Virus record (IMG/VR): IMGVR_UViG_3300007351_000029
Span: 1 to 41,056 of that record
Source of the DNA: a virus
Direction: 5' to 3' (one strand)
DNA: 41,056 bases
The notes under the pieces were generated by a model. That model worked only from the letters and a program-made list of their open reading frames with translations, had not been told where the DNA came from and searched no databases. Below are positions 1 through 10,207 of this stretch, one piece after another (within the stretch, counting starts at the first letter, position 1; each line of letters opens with the position of its first letter). The position numbers and the translations under genes were made by a program.

Positions 1-99
1 TCAGGTCTACCCCGACTACGACAGGGTTGTCCATCAGTGGCGTTGGGAGATACCCCAGTTTGAGGCTTTCGTGGGAGGGCTGGACTTTGGTGGGACTAC
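1..99. repeat. Terminal direct repeat, left copy (circular join)
   Basis: Bases 1-99 are identical to 40958-41056. The repeat lies inside the large terminase reading frame, and the frame is continuous across it, so the contig closes into a 40,957-bp circle. A perfect 99-base overlap inside a gene looks like an assembler k-mer overlap on a circularly permuted or circular molecule. It does not look like a packaged terminal repeat, which usually lies between genes. Confidence 0.95.
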
Positions 100-658
100 T
101 ATTGGTAGTCACAAGTCAGCGGGGGTCTTCAGTGGTGTCATCAAGGATACCGACATACTGGTGTGCCTCAAGGAGTTCGAGGAAGCTGGTCCCCGGGTAG
201 GCGAAAACCAGATTAATTGGATGGCTGAATGTGAAGCTTACGGGATTATGCTCAACAAGCGTCACTCCCGCACCCCTCCTCCTACCTACTGGTTTGCCGA
301 CAAGACACAGTTTAGATTCATTGAGATGATGCGAGGGGCCGGATACGCTATTAGCCCTTCCCGTGGCGGGGCTGACAGTGTAATGAGCGGAATACAGCTC
401 GTCCAAAACCGCCTCAAAGTGCGCCCTGACGGCAAAGCCCGTCTATATCTAGCTCCTGACCTCAAGTACCTTCCCGATGCCCTCGAACGCTACCGTTTTC
501 CTGAGCTCAAGGATGAGGACCAAGTTCAAAGCAAAAACCCTCTCAAGGTCAACGATGACCTAGTGGATGCATTAAGATATCAAGTCGAGGGCAAGGATGC
601 TCTCGTAATAGGTGACCCAATGGAAGTCTACGGTCAATTATTGCCAGGAGTAGTATGA
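1..658 (+). CDS. terL: Terminase large subunit, C-terminal part (nuclease domain)
   Basis: This is the 3' part of the gene that begins at GTG 40284. It is read in frame from base 2, and the joined protein is 443 aa. TerL is the packaging motor: it pumps DNA into the prohead and cuts it. This half carries the RNase H-like nuclease. An early Asp lies in LDFGGT (about D253 of the joined protein) and a late acidic cluster lies in NDDLVDALRY (about D414). The ATPase half is at the other window end. The stop overlaps the portal start as ATGA, so the two are translationally coupled. The family assignment is firm; the packaging mode (headful or cos) cannot be read from the sequence. Confidence 0.93.
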   Translation, partial: QVYPDYDRVVHQWRWEIPQFEAFVGGLDFGGTTIGSHKSAGVFSGVIKDTDILVCLKEFEEAGPRVGENQINWMAECEAYGIMLNKRHSRTPPPTYWFADKTQFRFIEMMRGAGYAISPSRGGADSVMSGIQLVQNRLKVRPDGKARLYLAPDLKYLPDALERYRFPELKDEDQVQSKNPLKVNDDLVDALRYQVEGKDALVIGDPMEVYGQLLPGVV

Positions 659-2574
659 GCTACCTCGACGAAATCCCCACGGAAGAGCATGTAAAGGAAT
701 CCCTTACCACCTTATTCAACACGTGGCAGGGTCGTAACACTTTTATTGCCGAGGTTCGTAGGATGCTCGAAGGGGAAAACCCTATCCAAGCACCCGCGAA
801 TACTCAGTATAAAGTACAGACCATGCGTACCTACATGTTAACTGGCATTGTTAACGAAAAGGTAAGCCGCTTTTCCCATATTCCTACCATACAGGTTATT
901 CCGAACTACTTTGACTCCTTTGACGAGGCAAGGAGCAATAGTACTGAGCTCGAACAGGCCTTCCGTAGTGCCTTCTACGAGATGGAACGCAACGGCGACG
1001 GTGATGTGTGGAGCAAAGTAACCCTTGACAGTGTCGTCCTTGATGAGGGTGTTGAGCGGATAGAGCGCGCCACGAGCGCTTTTTGGCCCGAACTTTCCAC
1101 CATGCAAGAACCCGATGCTATTAAGAAGTACAAGCTCGAACACGGTTTTCCAATGAGGACAGTCTATGTTCCGCTGGAAAACTTTTACCCCGTCTACGAG
1201 GGACCGACACTTGTTGAAAGTTACGAAATCGACACTGGGCGAACCCTACGCTCTATCAAGAACAACCCTATGTTTTCCGAGGGGTGGAGTAAGCTCGAGG
1301 GTTATAGCACAGGCAAGGTAGACGAGCTTGAAACAAAAGTTCCCGTGGTGTTATACTGCAACCAACAGTACTTTTGTTACTTCGCCCTGAGCCCTGCCCT
1401 CAACTCACGTCTTGGGGATAGCCTCAGCCTTTACAACACCCGTGAGGAGCCCAAGAGTGACCAACTATCAGTAACCTCCCCAATATATCTTGGGGGCTAC
1501 CGGCATGGATTAGGCAAGTCCATCTACAACTGTGTCCCCGGGCGCTTTGGTGGGTGGAAGGGCTCCAAGAATCGCATTGAGGGGGTCAGTCGAGGTCTGC
1601 TGGAGCTTAACCAAAAGGCCGACGAAATAACTTCCCAGGTGCTAACTAACGTCCGTGCTCGATACTGGCCCACCTTAGTTCATAAAATCGACTACGAACG
1701 CCGCGGTATTGCTAGTGGCAGCCTTCCCAAGCCCCTCGACATCAAGGAGGGCCAGAACATTGCTATCTTCAAGGACGAGGAAATTAGTCCTATATTCAAG
1801 GTTGAGCACGACGAGGCTGTAGTTTGGCTCTACGATGAGATAAAGTCTCAAATTAGCCGGCTTGGGGGCAGCGCAAGCCTCTTCGGCTCCCGTGACCCTG
1901 GAGTAGACACTGGTTACCATCAGGCACTTCAGGTAACTCAGGCCGAACACCTTGATGAAAAGATTGAGCAGAACTTAGTCCAAGGCGCAATCAGACGCGC
2001 CACTATTATCTGCGACCACATCATCGCTATGAACTCCAACGGGAACAATATAGGTGAGGTCTACACCACCTATATAGAAAAGGGTAAGCGGGGCAAGGTC
2101 AGACGCTACGCCTCCTTCAACCCCGACCTTCTATCCCCTATGCCTATGTTCGATGCCCGAGTGCGAAAACCTCGCCCTGTAGACTTCGTAGCAGCCCTCC
2201 GTGCCGCAATTACTGCCACCGATGAGCGTGGGGGTAAGGGGGCACTTTTCAGTGACGACACAGCGAGAGCTGAAATCCTTGGGCGCGAGGACCCCGATGT
2301 AGAGGAACGCCGTATATTAGTGGAACAGCAAAAGCGCGCCCTGGCTACCTCAGGTGCCCTCACAGGACGTATCCTCCAAATGATGAACCTAGCGCTGGTA
2401 CAGGAAGGTACCGAAGAGGGTTCCCCGGGGGCTGTTGACCCAGTGTTGCAAGGTATAGCTTCCGGTGGTCTACGTGAAGGTCAAGGCGGCGGTATGCCTC
2501 CAGGGCAGTCACAACCTGAGGCAACCCTTGGCTTCGAGGATTCTACTGTAAGCGCTGCTATGGGAGTCGTCTAA
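655..2574 (+). CDS. Portal protein
   Basis: 639 aa. It is called the portal by position, directly after TerL, and by size and composition. It is a long mixed alpha/beta protein with a helical region around residues 310-460 and a flexible C-terminus rich in Gly, Gln and Pro (about 590-639), as in podovirus portals. The portal forms the dodecameric ring at the head vertex through which DNA enters and leaves, and it docks TerL and the tail adaptor. The start ATG overlaps the terL stop. The stop TAA overlaps the next ATG (TAATG). No single diagnostic motif is visible, so the call rests on gene order and general resemblance. Confidence 0.85.
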   Translation: MSYLDEIPTEEHVKESLTTLFNTWQGRNTFIAEVRRMLEGENPIQAPANTQYKVQTMRTYMLTGIVNEKVSRFSHIPTIQVIPNYFDSFDEARSNSTELEQAFRSAFYEMERNGDGDVWSKVTLDSVVLDEGVERIERATSAFWPELSTMQEPDAIKKYKLEHGFPMRTVYVPLENFYPVYEGPTLVESYEIDTGRTLRSIKNNPMFSEGWSKLEGYSTGKVDELETKVPVVLYCNQQYFCYFALSPALNSRLGDSLSLYNTREEPKSDQLSVTSPIYLGGYRHGLGKSIYNCVPGRFGGWKGSKNRIEGVSRGLLELNQKADEITSQVLTNVRARYWPTLVHKIDYERRGIASGSLPKPLDIKEGQNIAIFKDEEISPIFKVEHDEAVVWLYDEIKSQISRLGGSASLFGSRDPGVDTGYHQALQVTQAEHLDEKIEQNLVQGAIRRATIICDHIIAMNSNGNNIGEVYTTYIEKGKRGKVRRYASFNPDLLSPMPMFDARVRKPRPVDFVAALRAAITATDERGGKGALFSDDTARAEILGREDPDVEERRILVEQQKRALATSGALTGRILQMMNLALVQEGTEEGSPGAVDPVLQGIASGGLREGQGGGMPPGQSQPEATLGFEDSTVSAAMGVV

Positions 2575-2945
2575 TGTCAACCTATATGGAAACCCTTGAG
2601 GACGTGGCTCAGGAAGTGTCCACTTGGGCAGTTGATATTATTAAGCATGTAGTAGAAGCGGTCTCCCCTGAAGGCAGGCCCTTTGATACTGAGTTAATGT
2701 CTACTGAGGACCAGCTCAACGAGTACCTCAACATTCGAGGTAATCCTGACGCTTGGCTCCAATGGATATCTATCCAAGAGCTCAACATAACAGAACAGCT
2801 ATTCGCCGCGCAGGTGCCCGAGGGTGAGATAGCCCTCGCTAACCCGCATAAGTTAGCCTTCGCGTATGCCCTCAAGTATTCCTCCAAAATGGAAAAGTTA
2901 CTCCAAAGGAGGCTCCCTGCAAATGTCAGTAATGACGCTGGATGA
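2574..2945 (+). CDS. Small structural-cluster protein, unknown
   Basis: 123 aa, mostly helical by composition, acidic at the N-terminus (ETLEDVAQEV) and basic near the C-terminus (KMEKLLQRRL). It lies between the portal and the virion lysozyme-like gene and overlaps both (1 base upstream, 23 bases downstream), so it is translated as part of the late operon. It has no signal peptide or membrane segment. In phages with this gene order, a small protein here is often a head-completion or internal virion protein. That is inference from position; I do not recognise the family. Confidence 0.8.
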   Translation: MSTYMETLEDVAQEVSTWAVDIIKHVVEAVSPEGRPFDTELMSTEDQLNEYLNIRGNPDAWLQWISIQELNITEQLFAAQVPEGEIALANPHKLAFAYALKYSSKMEKLLQRRLPANVSNDAG

Positions 2946-5241
2946 ATTAAAGCGAATAACTGAAAAGCACTTCGGGGACCTAGGCCCTGAGGTAGTTGCC
3001 TTCATGATGCGGATAGCCCAGCTAGAGTCTGGTGCCAACACAGGCGCTATCGGGGACAACTTTCGAGTCGAAGGTGCAACAAGAAACCCTGCAGCCCGCT
3101 ATGACTATGGCCTCTGGCAAATAAACAGCCAACACGGCTACGACCCCGACAGCTTAGTTACCAACCCCGAGTATAATGCAGCTGCAGCCCGTGCTATCTA
3201 TGACCTCCAAGGCCCACAGGCCTGGACAACCTACGATACTGCAATGGAGGAACTTGCTATGGGTGACCCTGAAGTCGACTCTATATGGAGACAAATAGCT
3301 GACGCCGTGGGAGGAGCCCTTACCACCAATCCTTTTGTGACGAGTGTAAACAATATTACTTCCTGGATTGGAGGTAATGGTGAGGAGGTAACACTTGAGG
3401 ACATCCAGGCTCAGCAAACCTCACCTGGCGACATTACTAGCGTTGACCAACTCCCCGAGGGCCTTAGCCAGGCCATAGTTAGTCTTATGGGCCTGGATTA
3501 TGCCTTCGTGTCCTTTCGCTCCCAGGGTGGCAATCTGGGACAGGCTCAGTTCATCGACCCAATGGGCCGACTTATCACCATGCCTGTCACTAGTTCAGGT
3601 CAGGTTAACGCCGCTGCCGCTACTGTCCAAGACATCGGTTTAGGCCCGTCACCTGCATCGCTGGGTGTAGCCGCTGGCCTTATCCCTGTCGATGGTGGCA
3701 ACTATCTACATCCAGCTACCCAGGTACTCTACTCCCCCGATGGTCGTATAATTAGTGACCCCAACAACGCACTTGCCCGCATGGGCCTATCTATCGATCA
3801 GTACAACGCTCAGACTGCTCGTGACAGGGCAAAGGTAGATGCCGAGCTTGGCTTAGGTCAACTCAACCTTGGTTGGGCGAGACTAGATGTTGATAAAGAG
3901 CTTGGGTGGGATACCAACGCTATCGCCCGTGAGCGTATTACGTTAGATAGGGAGCTCGGCCAGGGTGCCTTACGTCAGGGCGACCGACAACTTGACCTCA
4001 CTGAACGTGGCCAGGATATTGACCGAGAGCTTGGCGTTGCAGGGCTTACTAACGAGCGCGACCTAGGACGTGGTTCCCTATACAACCAGGCCTACAACAA
4101 CGAGACAGGTCGCATTGATTCAGGTTCAGCCGCTCTTGGTAAGGGTGGCGATTTAACTTCTCAGCTAATGTCCTCCCTTGCCCAAATGGGCAGTGATCCC
4201 GGTAGTGCTATCGAGAAAGAGTATCTCACTCGTGCGATGCTCCCGCCTGGCACCCCACAGAGTATTCCCATCAGTGGTATGCTCCAGTCCCTTATTGACC
4301 GTCTTGTCAACGAAGAACGTCTTGCTGGCGAGGGTCGTAGTCCATTTGCAGGGTACGACACCATAGGCGCAGAGTTAAACTTACCTCCCCCTGCCCCCAA
4401 GGCCACCCAGACTGTTTGGTCGGACCCCGCACCTCCAGTTACTACTCCTGGGACTCCCCCAACGAGTCCAGTGGCCACTCCACCAGTTACCCCAACAGGA
4501 ACCCCCACAGGTAACACCAACACTACTCCAGGTACTACTCCCATCAGTTCCGTCATTGCGCCTAGTCCAATGTCTGGTGCAGGTGTCAACCTTGGGCCTC
4601 CAAACACTTACAACCCTGATGTCTATGAGCAGGAGGATTTTCGTTTGCCCTCATGGGGTAGCGCCTACATGCCCGAGGAGGCTCAGGGCGGAGTCACTAC
4701 CTCCCCCTTCATCAAGACCGGCGACCCACAGACTCCAGGTGTGCCTAACCCTGAGATCATAGTGACCCCTCCCGGCACTCCTAAAATGGTTATCCCAACA
4801 GGTGAGAATGGCAATCAGACACCTGCACCTGAGGAAATCCTCCAACTCATCTCCCAAATGATGGAGGGGTTTGCCTTTGGCACCTTATCGAGTGCAGGCA
4901 AGAGCCCAACTGTTGCTAATTCCCAGGCGGGCAACCTAACGACCCAACCTGACGAGGCCTTCCAGCAGTTACCTTCCCTTGAATATCTCAAGGGTAACCA
5001 AGACGCGGCCACCTACGGTAAGCTCGGCACAGGTACTCAAGAGGGGGCATTTGGTAGTCAGGTCCCCCTAAGCGGTGCCCTCAACATTAACAAGGTAAAT
5101 GATGTTAGTCAACAGGGCGGGCTCCCCATGCTCAGTGCCCTATACCAGGCTGCAGGACTTAACCTTGATCAGGAAATCCAGCGCGCCCTCCAACGTGCAC
5201 CATTAGGCAAGGCTCGTATTAGTTCCATGATTAGGACCTAA
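2923..5241 (+). CDS. Virion-associated lytic transglycosylase-like protein
   Basis: 772 aa from ATG 2923. I chose this start because AAAGGAGG lies about 10 bases upstream; an in-frame start at 2866 has no such site. The N-terminal 100 residues look like a lysozyme/SLT fold: a likely catalytic Glu in AQLESG, then YGLWQINSQHGYDP, the usual QIN-type motif. The middle part (about 300-400) has helical repeats built on D..ELG and DRELG units, probably a coiled coil. A linker very rich in Pro and Thr follows (about 490-550), then a low-complexity C-terminus. This layout fits a virion protein that opens peptidoglycan locally during DNA entry. It sits between portal and scaffold, where internal or ejected virion proteins are typically encoded. 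Confidence 0.75.
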   Translation: MSVMTLDELKRITEKHFGDLGPEVVAFMMRIAQLESGANTGAIGDNFRVEGATRNPAARYDYGLWQINSQHGYDPDSLVTNPEYNAAAARAIYDLQGPQAWTTYDTAMEELAMGDPEVDSIWRQIADAVGGALTTNPFVTSVNNITSWIGGNGEEVTLEDIQAQQTSPGDITSVDQLPEGLSQAIVSLMGLDYAFVSFRSQGGNLGQAQFIDPMGRLITMPVTSSGQVNAAAATVQDIGLGPSPASLGVAAGLIPVDGGNYLHPATQVLYSPDGRIISDPNNALARMGLSIDQYNAQTARDRAKVDAELGLGQLNLGWARLDVDKELGWDTNAIARERITLDRELGQGALRQGDRQLDLTERGQDIDRELGVAGLTNERDLGRGSLYNQAYNNETGRIDSGSAALGKGGDLTSQLMSSLAQMGSDPGSAIEKEYLTRAMLPPGTPQSIPISGMLQSLIDRLVNEERLAGEGRSPFAGYDTIGAELNLPPPAPKATQTVWSDPAPPVTTPGTPPTSPVATPPVTPTGTPTGNTNTTPGTTPISSVIAPSPMSGAGVNLGPPNTYNPDVYEQEDFRLPSWGSAYMPEEAQGGVTTSPFIKTGDPQTPGVPNPEIIVTPPGTPKMVIPTGENGNQTPAPEEILQLISQMMEGFAFGTLSSAGKSPTVANSQAGNLTTQPDEAFQQLPSLEYLKGNQDAATYGKLGTGTQEGAFGSQVPLSGALNINKVNDVSQQGGLPMLSALYQAAGLNLDQEIQRALQRAPLGKARISSMIRT

Positions 5242-5243
5242 CT

Positions 5244-8200
5244 ATGACAATGGACCTTAGTGGGATAGTTGCCCCGGTTACTTCTATAAGTAAACTGATG
5301 TCAGGTAATCTTATTGGGGGCTCGTATCTTAAGGATATAGATGATTACTTCAATGAAAAGCTTGATGAAGCCTCGGGGACTTGGGACTCTATTAGTACTG
5401 CACTGGGGTGGAGGCCCGCCCCAATCAGGGCAGGTATAGATAAACTGTCTGAGATTCCTGTTGTAGGTCGTCCATTAGCCTTTGGCGCTCAGGCAGTCAC
5501 TGACCCTGCCAACGTGATCCCTGCTGCTGGTCTTGCCAAGTTCGGGCCTAAGATCTCCACTGTACTTCGTGGGGCCAACGAGGTACCTATTCTCGACCTT
5601 ATCCGCAATAAGCAATTAGGTTCGGCTGCTGTACAGGCAGGGCGTCGTACTGCCGCCAACATCGTCGAGCCCATTGGCTCTACCCCAGGAGAAGCCTTCC
5701 GTAATGAGCTTCTACTAGGAGCCGCAGGTCAGGCTGCCTATAACGAAGCCGAAGCTCGTGGCGCCGATATGCCAGTGGCGTTTGGTTCCAGCGTAGCTGC
5801 CGGTGGCCTAGCTATAATTTCGGCCAACCTTATTCGCAACAGTATCCGCGAGGGCATCAAGAATGGTGCCTGGAACACTTTTACCCGCCCTGGCGGTATC
5901 AAGATGGGCACCTTTGAGGCCTATTCTCACGGCGAAGGTTATGAAATCTGGGGGCCAGATGGTACACCTGCTAGTCTTGAAGTAGGCACCATTGTTACCG
6001 CAAGGGAAGCTATAGCTGAAACTGATCAAGCTTTACTGGACGGCTTCGTTGACTTTGTTAATACCCATTTGTATCAGGGAACCGATTATACCTACTATCA
6101 ACGCTACAATGCCGTAGATGTAAATGGTTTTCCTGACCATGAGATTAGTGATGCTATCCATGCTTGGTCAGGTATGAATGCCTACCCTATTAGAGACGCC
6201 ATTGAAAAGGGCAACAGATTCGGGCAAAAACTATACCAGCACGGTGATCTCCTACGCCAATACCTTAAGTCCATCAGTCCCGACGGTAAGACTATCACCC
6301 TTTACCGTGGTGAAAAGCATCTGATTGAGCTCAAGGCTCAACAGGCCAATGAGTATGTTAGACGTGCCTATAAGAGAGCCCTACAAAAGAATCCGAACGC
6401 TACCCTAAGTGAGCGCAAGCGAATTCTTGCCGACCTTAAGAGTATTGTTACAGACCCTTACCATCGTGAAAATCTTACTCAGTCTAAGTTCTTCAAGCCT
6501 CAAGTAATTCAGTCCTACAGCCTTAGCCCTAAAGTTGCCGCTGACTTTGGTTCAACTACAGTACCTGAACATATAAGATTTGGGGCTGGTATCGACGTGG
6601 ACTATGACCTTACTCGCATCGCCCGTAGACAGGTTGCTATTGAGGATGTAGTAACGGGACTGCCCGACTTTAATCACAAGGAGTATGAGCTACTTGTATT
6701 AAGTCGTCCCCAACTAGAGCCTAAGGTTCTCCAGGCCCTTACTTCACCTGAATCCATGCCTATACCACAAAGTTATGCTGAACTAAGTTGGGAGCAACTT
6801 GGGCTCAACCCTGATGATATTAGTTTCCTCGCTAAGTTTGCTGACGACAAGGGCTACGACTACCAGGAACTTTGGCAGAAGGCATCTACCTATATCGGTG
6901 GGGGTAATCTAAGTGACTCAGAGTTACAAGGTTTACTTCAATTAGGTAGGGACTACTTTGACTTTATGGAGTGGCTACGTGCCGCCGAGCAGAAGGCTTT
7001 TCAGTCGGGTATACAGCAAAAGCTCAAGAATACCTACGGTTTTGAGTCCTATCTGGGAAACGTTGCTGCGCTAAACTCAAAGGAAAGTCAGGCTTTCCAG
7101 AGTGGTGTTCAGGATAAACTCTCTGTATCTAACTTAGCGACAGCCCTAATGCAAGCTCTCAAAGAGGCCGAAGGTGGATCTAAGTTAGGTGTCGTCGAAG
7201 GCGAAGCTGGTCTCCCCAACATCAGCGGCGCCCAAACCCGCCAGAACATTCAAAGTGAGGATAGACGCAATTCTATCCTTACTCGTCTCCGTGCCTTACC
7301 CGACAACGAGGTAGTCCGTGAGGCGCTCAGCTACGGCCTCGAGCTCGTCGACAACATGGACGAGTTACGTACCCTCGTCGCAACCTACATTGACCAGGAC
7401 CTCAGTAGTCCCCCTAACCCCATCAATATCCTTCGTGAATACGAGGGAGCGTTTATGGAGCTTTCCCGCAGTGCCCTTGAGGCTGCGGCTGAAAAGCGTG
7501 GCCTACCCACCCAGGGTTCCCAGAAGGAGCTAGTCTCCCGCATCATCGACAGCTTCATTGACGAGGCAGGCCTTGTACCTGCGGAGGTTAAGCTTAACAC
7601 TCCCCCACGCGCCAACTTTACTCACCCAACTTTAAGTAAGCCCTCCACTGAGCTCGTCCACGACCGTGAACTTATTGCACAAGAAATAGATGCCGTCCAG
7701 CTTCCTCCTAGTTTCCAGACTATCCTGGACGACCTCCAGCGAGCCTACCCTTATACTGATGAACTATTTGGTCCTGAAGCTGGCTATCGCCAACCAGACG
7801 GGAAAGGTGGGTATGTAACGTCTGCTACTCAACTTGGAGAAGCTCCCCCAAGAGTACCTACAGCCGAAGATATCCTTGCTAACGAACGCGTCTATGCTGA
7901 AGGGATTACGCCGACAGGTTCGGCGATGGCTAATCCTCCACGTAATCCTCTAAACTTTGAGCCTGAAAATACGGCCTTATATCCCCCTCAATCGGCACCA
8001 GTTAGATTTGGGGAGACTCCTCCTAGTATTCCTACCTCTCAAGACTTACTCAGACGTGAGGTAGAGTACGCTGAGGGCGTTACTAAGCCCGGCACAGCTA
8101 TGAATATACCTACCCCAGGAGGACCCACAAAGTTTCCTGAGGAAAAGTTCCCTTACGCCCCTGATATGTTTGGGGCCGAAGGTTCAGGCGGCAGCGGTGT

Positions 8201-10196
8201 TCCACCACACTGGACTGACACGGGCGCCACTCAACCTGGAATGGATGGGGTACCTCAACCTCCCAAGAAGCTGTATAACGGTAAGGATGCCCTTACTGCT
8301 TTCAACCAGCTAATCAAGTCTATGTGGGCAACGGCTGACGCCAGTGGCTTCGGTATCCAGGCCCTTATGCCTATGGCACGTCTAGCCCTCAGTGGAAACA
8401 CTGACGCCATAAAGACCATTTTTAAGGACTCCTACCTCCATATGCTAGACGAAAAGCATATGACAGCTTTCCTTTCCCGCCATAATCAGGTCTGGGGGCA
8501 GATTGACCCTAGACTTAACATCGAGTGGCTTTCCAAGAATGGGCTGCAAGTATCTTCCACGACTCTAGACAGCGACATATCCATTACTGGCCAGTTAGCC
8601 ACTAAGCCCATCATTGCCCAAAGTCAGCGCTTATTCCACGCTACTGGTGACCTTGCCCGTATAGGGATTATACTTAACGAGTTCAACTTACGTGGTGGTA
8701 CCCGCCTAACCGACGACCAGTTAAAGCAAATCATCCACAGTGCCAATCGCATCAGTGGTCACAGCGACACTCAAATCCTAGGCCCCAACAGTGGGCTGTT
8801 CCTTTTCGCACCTAGGTTCTTCACCTCCCAAATAGAAACTGTAGTCAAGGCTTTCGAGATAGGCACTATCGAGGGTGACATCGCTCGCAAGTCCATCGTA
8901 TCCCTTTTGGGCATAGCCGCAGCCCTGACTTTCGGTGCCAACATAGCCACCGGCGAGTATTCCCACGAGATGTGGGATCCTCGAAGCTCCAACTTTATGC
9001 GCATCAAGAACATAGGCGGACAGGACATCTCCCTCCTTGCCACCTGGGACAGCCTTATCCGTGGCGTGGCTCGTATGGCCCAAGACCCACAGGAAGGTAC
9101 AGCATTCTTTCTTCGTAGTAAGTCCTCCCCTATAGTATCCATCACTTGGGACCTTCTTACAGGTAAGGACTTCATGGGAGACGAGGTTACAGCAGCTAAC
9201 TTTATCCCCAACCTTATCACCCCATTCTCCTACAAAGACCTAGGTTCCCAGCCTATGTGGACAGTTCCCCTTAACGTCCTCGGCGTTAAGTCCTCCCCAC
9301 AAACTCCTGGGGAAGTCCTCGAAGCTCGTATGGAGGCCCAGGGGTTAGACCCTAATGACCCCCTTGACCGTCGTAACTATCTAGCATCCCACCCTGAGGA
9401 CTACCCCAAGGGTACTCGTGAGGATACTATCTATCGTGATTCAGTTCGTGGAGATATAAAGCTTCGTACCGCTATGAATGACCAGCGAGCCCTCACTAAC
9501 CAAATCACCTTAGACGAGTGGCGTGAGACTCGCAAGACATTGCTCCGCGAACAGCGTATCCGTCTCGACACCATCTTCCGCTCCCGTGAACCTCGTGCAC
9601 CTAAAAACCAACAGGAGTCTTGGATTAACTCCTACTTCCAGTTATTCGAGTCTAACAGTGACCCTGTTACAGGGGACATCGTTAGTGATAGTTTCGACAA
9701 AGCCCTAGTTGAGTGGATATCAGTCAACGGAGAGAGTGCCTATAACTACGTTCAGGACTACATGCTAGTCGGTCGGAGCCCACTGGAGACAGCTTACCTT
9801 AACAACCTAAACCAGTTAAAGAAACTCAACTACTTCAACATGCCAAAGCTTCGCGGTATGGTATCAGGCGTAGACGAATCCGTCATTACTGACCTTCGTC
9901 GTAGAGTTTCAGCTGAACGTTCCTTAAATCCTGTCCTCGCCAAGATGTCCTTCCAGCAGGCCGCTTTCCAGGTCCTCCGGGGATACCCCGCCAGTGTCCG
10001 CATGGACGTAGGCAATGCTGGCTTAGCTCAGTTTCGTAACCCCAAAGTCGCCCAGATGGAGGCGTTATACCCTCACCTATTCACCTGGTTTAACCCCAAT
10101 ATGTACTACCAACACTACGCTCAAATAACAGGTTCACCTGTTGACCCCTCCACTATGCTTTCGATGGAACAGAATCAGTTATTGGGGGCGTCATAA
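5244..10196 (+). CDS. Giant virion protein with ADP-ribosyltransferase and SAP-like domains
   Basis: 1650 aa, the largest protein in the genome. Residues about 345-490 carry the three elements of the R-S-E class of ADP-ribosyltransferases: R355 in LYRGE, the S426/S428 pair in SYSLSP, and the E480-x-E482 pair in KEYELLV. A SAP-like helix-extended-helix with a GLPTQGSQKELVSRI core lies at about 741-775 and may bind DNA. Hydrophobic stretches lie near 175-195 and 1210-1230. The C-terminal third resembles the large polyvalent or internal proteins of podoviruses. Its place between the virion lysozyme and the scaffold suggests it is packaged and ejected with the DNA, like the T4 head-borne ADP-ribosyltransferase Alt. 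The enzyme call rests on motif order only, and the target is unknown. Confidence 0.68.
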   Translation: MTMDLSGIVAPVTSISKLMSGNLIGGSYLKDIDDYFNEKLDEASGTWDSISTALGWRPAPIRAGIDKLSEIPVVGRPLAFGAQAVTDPANVIPAAGLAKFGPKISTVLRGANEVPILDLIRNKQLGSAAVQAGRRTAANIVEPIGSTPGEAFRNELLLGAAGQAAYNEAEARGADMPVAFGSSVAAGGLAIISANLIRNSIREGIKNGAWNTFTRPGGIKMGTFEAYSHGEGYEIWGPDGTPASLEVGTIVTAREAIAETDQALLDGFVDFVNTHLYQGTDYTYYQRYNAVDVNGFPDHEISDAIHAWSGMNAYPIRDAIEKGNRFGQKLYQHGDLLRQYLKSISPDGKTITLYRGEKHLIELKAQQANEYVRRAYKRALQKNPNATLSERKRILADLKSIVTDPYHRENLTQSKFFKPQVIQSYSLSPKVAADFGSTTVPEHIRFGAGIDVDYDLTRIARRQVAIEDVVTGLPDFNHKEYELLVLSRPQLEPKVLQALTSPESMPIPQSYAELSWEQLGLNPDDISFLAKFADDKGYDYQELWQKASTYIGGGNLSDSELQGLLQLGRDYFDFMEWLRAAEQKAFQSGIQQKLKNTYGFESYLGNVAALNSKESQAFQSGVQDKLSVSNLATALMQALKEAEGGSKLGVVEGEAGLPNISGAQTRQNIQSEDRRNSILTRLRALPDNEVVREALSYGLELVDNMDELRTLVATYIDQDLSSPPNPINILREYEGAFMELSRSALEAAAEKRGLPTQGSQKELVSRIIDSFIDEAGLVPAEVKLNTPPRANFTHPTLSKPSTELVHDRELIAQEIDAVQLPPSFQTILDDLQRAYPYTDELFGPEAGYRQPDGKGGYVTSATQLGEAPPRVPTAEDILANERVYAEGITPTGSAMANPPRNPLNFEPENTALYPPQSAPVRFGETPPSIPTSQDLLRREVEYAEGVTKPGTAMNIPTPGGPTKFPEEKFPYAPDMFGAEGSGGSGVPPHWTDTGATQPGMDGVPQPPKKLYNGKDALTAFNQLIKSMWATADASGFGIQALMPMARLALSGNTDAIKTIFKDSYLHMLDEKHMTAFLSRHNQVWGQIDPRLNIEWLSKNGLQVSSTTLDSDISITGQLATKPIIAQSQRLFHATGDLARIGIILNEFNLRGGTRLTDDQLKQIIHSANRISGHSDTQILGPNSGLFLFAPRFFTSQIETVVKAFEIGTIEGDIARKSIVSLLGIAAALTFGANIATGEYSHEMWDPRSSNFMRIKNIGGQDISLLATWDSLIRGVARMAQDPQEGTAFFLRSKSSPIVSITWDLLTGKDFMGDEVTAANFIPNLITPFSYKDLGSQPMWTVPLNVLGVKSSPQTPGEVLEARMEAQGLDPNDPLDRRNYLASHPEDYPKGTREDTIYRDSVRGDIKLRTAMNDQRALTNQITLDEWRETRKTLLREQRIRLDTIFRSREPRAPKNQQESWINSYFQLFESNSDPVTGDIVSDSFDKALVEWISVNGESAYNYVQDYMLVGRSPLETAYLNNLNQLKKLNYFNMPKLRGMVSGVDESVITDLRRRVSAERSLNPVLAKMSFQQAAFQVLRGYPASVRMDVGNAGLAQFRNPKVAQMEALYPHLFTWFNPNMYYQHYAQITGSPVDPSTMLSMEQNQLLGAS

Positions 10197-10207
10197 TATG
10201 AGGTAAA

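Noticed and set aside
1-99. True packaged terminal repeat
   Set aside because: The repeat lies inside terL, is exactly 99 bases and carries no other terminus feature. An assembly overlap on a circular map is simpler.
4161-4607. 148-aa minus-strand frame opposite the Pro/Thr-rich linker
   Set aside because: Low-complexity antisense shadow of the virion lysozyme-like gene, without a ribosome site.
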